Assembly: GCA_934792465.1 (NCBI GenBank)
Contig: CAKVOK010000010.1
Span: forward strand, 11,768 to 75,767
From: an uncultured Clostridia bacterium
Lineage (GTDB): Bacteria > Bacillota > Clostridia > RUG12999
Direction: 5' to 3'
DNA length: 64,000 bases
The notes under the pieces are model-generated. The model saw nothing but the letters and a program-made list of their open reading frames with translations. It was not told where the DNA came from and searched no databases. The position numbers were made by a program, and so were the translations under genes. Below, piece by piece: positions 63,601 to 64,000 of the stretch (the stretch's first letter is position 1; each line of letters starts with the position of its first letter).

Positions 63601-63700
63601 AGGGAGCGTATTCAAATCCGTCGATATATCCGATTACTTCCGTTTTCAGCTCTGCGAGCTTTTCGCAAAGCACACGTATTTTTTCGGCTTTAAAGTCCAT
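60662..63700 (-). CDS. Alpha-mannosidase, GH38 family
   Basis: 1012 residues, cytoplasmic. GH38 features in order: an N-terminal beta domain (1-230), the metal-binding HTHIDVAWLWTVAQTREK (about 240), the nucleophile segment VWLPDVFGYSAAMPQIMKKS (about 345), a three-helix bundle, and large C-terminal beta domains (from about 640). GH38 enzymes remove alpha-linked mannose using a zinc ion. It probably degrades mannose-containing oligosaccharides taken up from host or yeast glycans. AGGAGG precedes ATG 63700. Apparently monocistronic, ending near the terminator shared with the Tad locus. Confidence 0.95.
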   Translation of the reverse strand: MDFKAEKIRVLCEKLAELKTEVIGYIDGFEYAPCEYKGNANIPDKSAVFEKFEKGGRISGKDKHFWFKNKIKTPAKENGKELFFRLTTGHEGEWDAANPQGLIYLNGQIVQGLDTNHTTVPLESDTEYDIMIYFYTGMNGGYFDIIPELIIEDIKINDIYYDIHVPYDAMKCFDEDSDNYITIIKYLDEAVKKINFLVPKSPEFYKSIDEASAYMKDVFYGKICGKSEQTVNCIGHTHIDVAWLWTVAQTREKAQRSFATVLNLMKKYPEYKFMSTQPQLFEFVKNDAPELYERIKTAVKEKRFELEGSMWLEADCNITSGESLVRQILFGKRFFKNEFGVDNKSVWLPDVFGYSAAMPQIMKKSGVEYFVTSKISWSESNTMPHDSFMWQGIDGSEIFTYFMTAQDLPADGKPVNYTTYVGYIRPSQVLGSWKRYHDKKYCNESLITFGFGDGGGGPTADMLEQQRRLAHGIPGIPKTTIDFSRNFINRVRHSFDEYCKTSGYTPKWVGELYLEMHRGTYTSIAKNKRNNRKSEIMYQKAEAVSVLDNLLYGTKYPQEEINSAWKTILLNQFHDIIPGSSIFEVYETTDKEYAEIMECGNNIINEKTSRIAADVKTGGGIFVYNPNAFECSTVINLGNEKIYAENVPALGYKVIGEFNANTGITFENGVVNTPFYEVCFDENANISSIYDKENGREINSGVFNEFEVYEDFPREYDAWEITDYYKDKVYKLGKPESISGEKCGSAYCITVTRKFLSSEIKQKIYFYEDIRRIDFDTEIDWKQEHQMMKIAFPVNVHATEATYDIQFGSIKRPTHENTSWDKAKFEVCAHKWADISEDDYGVSILNDCKYGYNAEGNTIKLTVLKSATYPNPAADKELHRFSYSVFPHSGSFKSAGTVKEAYVFNNPLTAVAISAQDGSLPEAYSLVKADKENIIIETVKKAEDSDDIVIRLYDAFDRKTSVHLDFGFEFESAYICDMLENDEEKISDGGNALNINVSNFEIVTIKLKGAKI

Positions 63701-63770
63701 ATTTTTTCCTCCTCAAATTAAATGTGTTGTATAATAATATTAAAACACAAAATAAGTTTTCTGTCTTGCA

Positions 63771-63799
63771 TTGACGTGATAAATTTTTTATGGTATAGT
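63771..63799 (+). promoter_or_regulatory. Promoter of the hairpin array
   Basis: TTGACG (63771-63776), 17-nt spacer, TATAGT (63794-63799). A transcript would begin at about 63806, exactly where the ATAATG motif starts. Confidence 0.75.
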
Positions 63800-63806
63800 G
63801 ATATAT

Positions 63807-64000
63807 ATAATGTCTACTGAACAAATGGTTTTGCGAAACCATTTGTGTGAAATTGCAAATTTCACACTTAAAAATAGCATTATAATGCTATTTTTAAGTT
63901 CACGACATTGATTTAATTACTGTTCCAAGTCAACTGTCGGGGGACGACAGCCGACTTGGAAGTGCAAGGCTTTTGGCAAAAAAGCACAAAATCCTTGCAC
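63807..64000 (+). ncRNA. Array of consecutive hairpins, possible non-coding RNA (cut by window end)
   Basis: Starts with the dispersed motif ATAATGTCTACTGAACAAAT. Five stems follow: ACAAATGGTTT/AAACCATTTGT (63821-63846), GTGTGAAATT/AATTTCACAC (63845-63867), a 15-bp stem CTTAAAAATAGCAT and complement (63866-63899), TTCCAAGTC...GACTTGGAA with inner CTGTCG/CGACAG (63923-63961), and GTGCAAGG/CCTTGCAC (63962-64000). No open frame of note. It has its own promoter; function unknown. The 3' end is outside the window. Confidence 0.55.

Noticed and set aside
1..64000. CRISPR arrays
   Set aside because: No set of regularly spaced identical repeats was seen; the repeats found are hairpin elements of irregular spacing.

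Overview
The window reads as chromosome of a low-GC Clostridia-type Bacillota, probably a gut or rumen commensal. This is inferred from AT-rich promoters with near-consensus -35/-10 boxes and 17-nt spacers, strong GGAGG ribosome sites, S-layer homology motifs, lipoprotein signals, PadR/TetR/XRE regulators, a Gram-positive style Tad pilus locus without secretin genes, and sugar-processing genes of plant or host glycan type. No CRISPR array, rRNA, intact prophage or intact insertion sequence was seen. Species cannot be named from the sequence.

Layout. 1-2.6 kb: end of a sugar catabolic operon (isomerase, Gfo/Idh/MocA dehydrogenase, alpha/beta hydrolase). 2.6-4.9 kb: an aconitase-family hydratase whose promoter lies inside a 13-bp inverted repeat. 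5-7.5 kb: a polar amino acid ABC importer whose binding lipoprotein appears circularly permuted. 7.6-8.2 kb: PAP2 phosphatase. 8.3-16.9 kb: a TetR-controlled, divergently transcribed envelope export operon (MMPL/RND transporter, secreted heptad-repeat protein, HlyD-like lipoprotein, SLH protein). 16.9-20.4 kb: PHP phosphatase, a cytoplasmic beta-helix (GH28-like) protein, a CBM9-like protein and a highly structured intergenic region. 20.4-24.7 kb: potABCD polyamine importer. 24.8-26.6 kb: tRNA-Ser, tRNA-Leu and tRNA-Pro with two transposase relics. 26.7-29.2 kb: a DHHW protein and a CAP-domain protein. 29.3-31.0 kb: a PadR regulator with an FtsW/RodA-like protein. 31.6-34.8 kb: a ribbon-helix-helix-like protein with ClpB. 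35.1-40.8 kb: divergent XRE regulators, one with an unknown 485-residue protein, the other heading four zinc-ribbon membrane proteins. 40.9-46.1 kb: a DUF3781-like protein and the ftsK-ygiQ-folD operon. 46.3-60.5 kb: a Tad/Flp pilus locus led by a TetR gene and including FHA, PP2C, a TPR/MORN protein and two prepilin peptidases. 60.7-63.7 kb: GH38 alpha-mannosidase. 63.7-64 kb: the start of a hairpin array.

The strongest unusual signals are: (1) the lobe order of the amino acid binding protein is reversed relative to its family; (2) a family of dispersed, hairpin-forming intergenic elements with a recurrent core near ATAATGnCTRCYGAACAA, and a separate tandem structured element at 19.5-19.8 kb whose inner stem changes sequence but keeps pairing; (3) an XRE-controlled operon of four different zinc-ribbon membrane proteins with twin operators exactly 30 bp apart; (4) the MMPL, heptad-repeat, HlyD and SLH export operon, driven by divergent promoters that share one palindrome.
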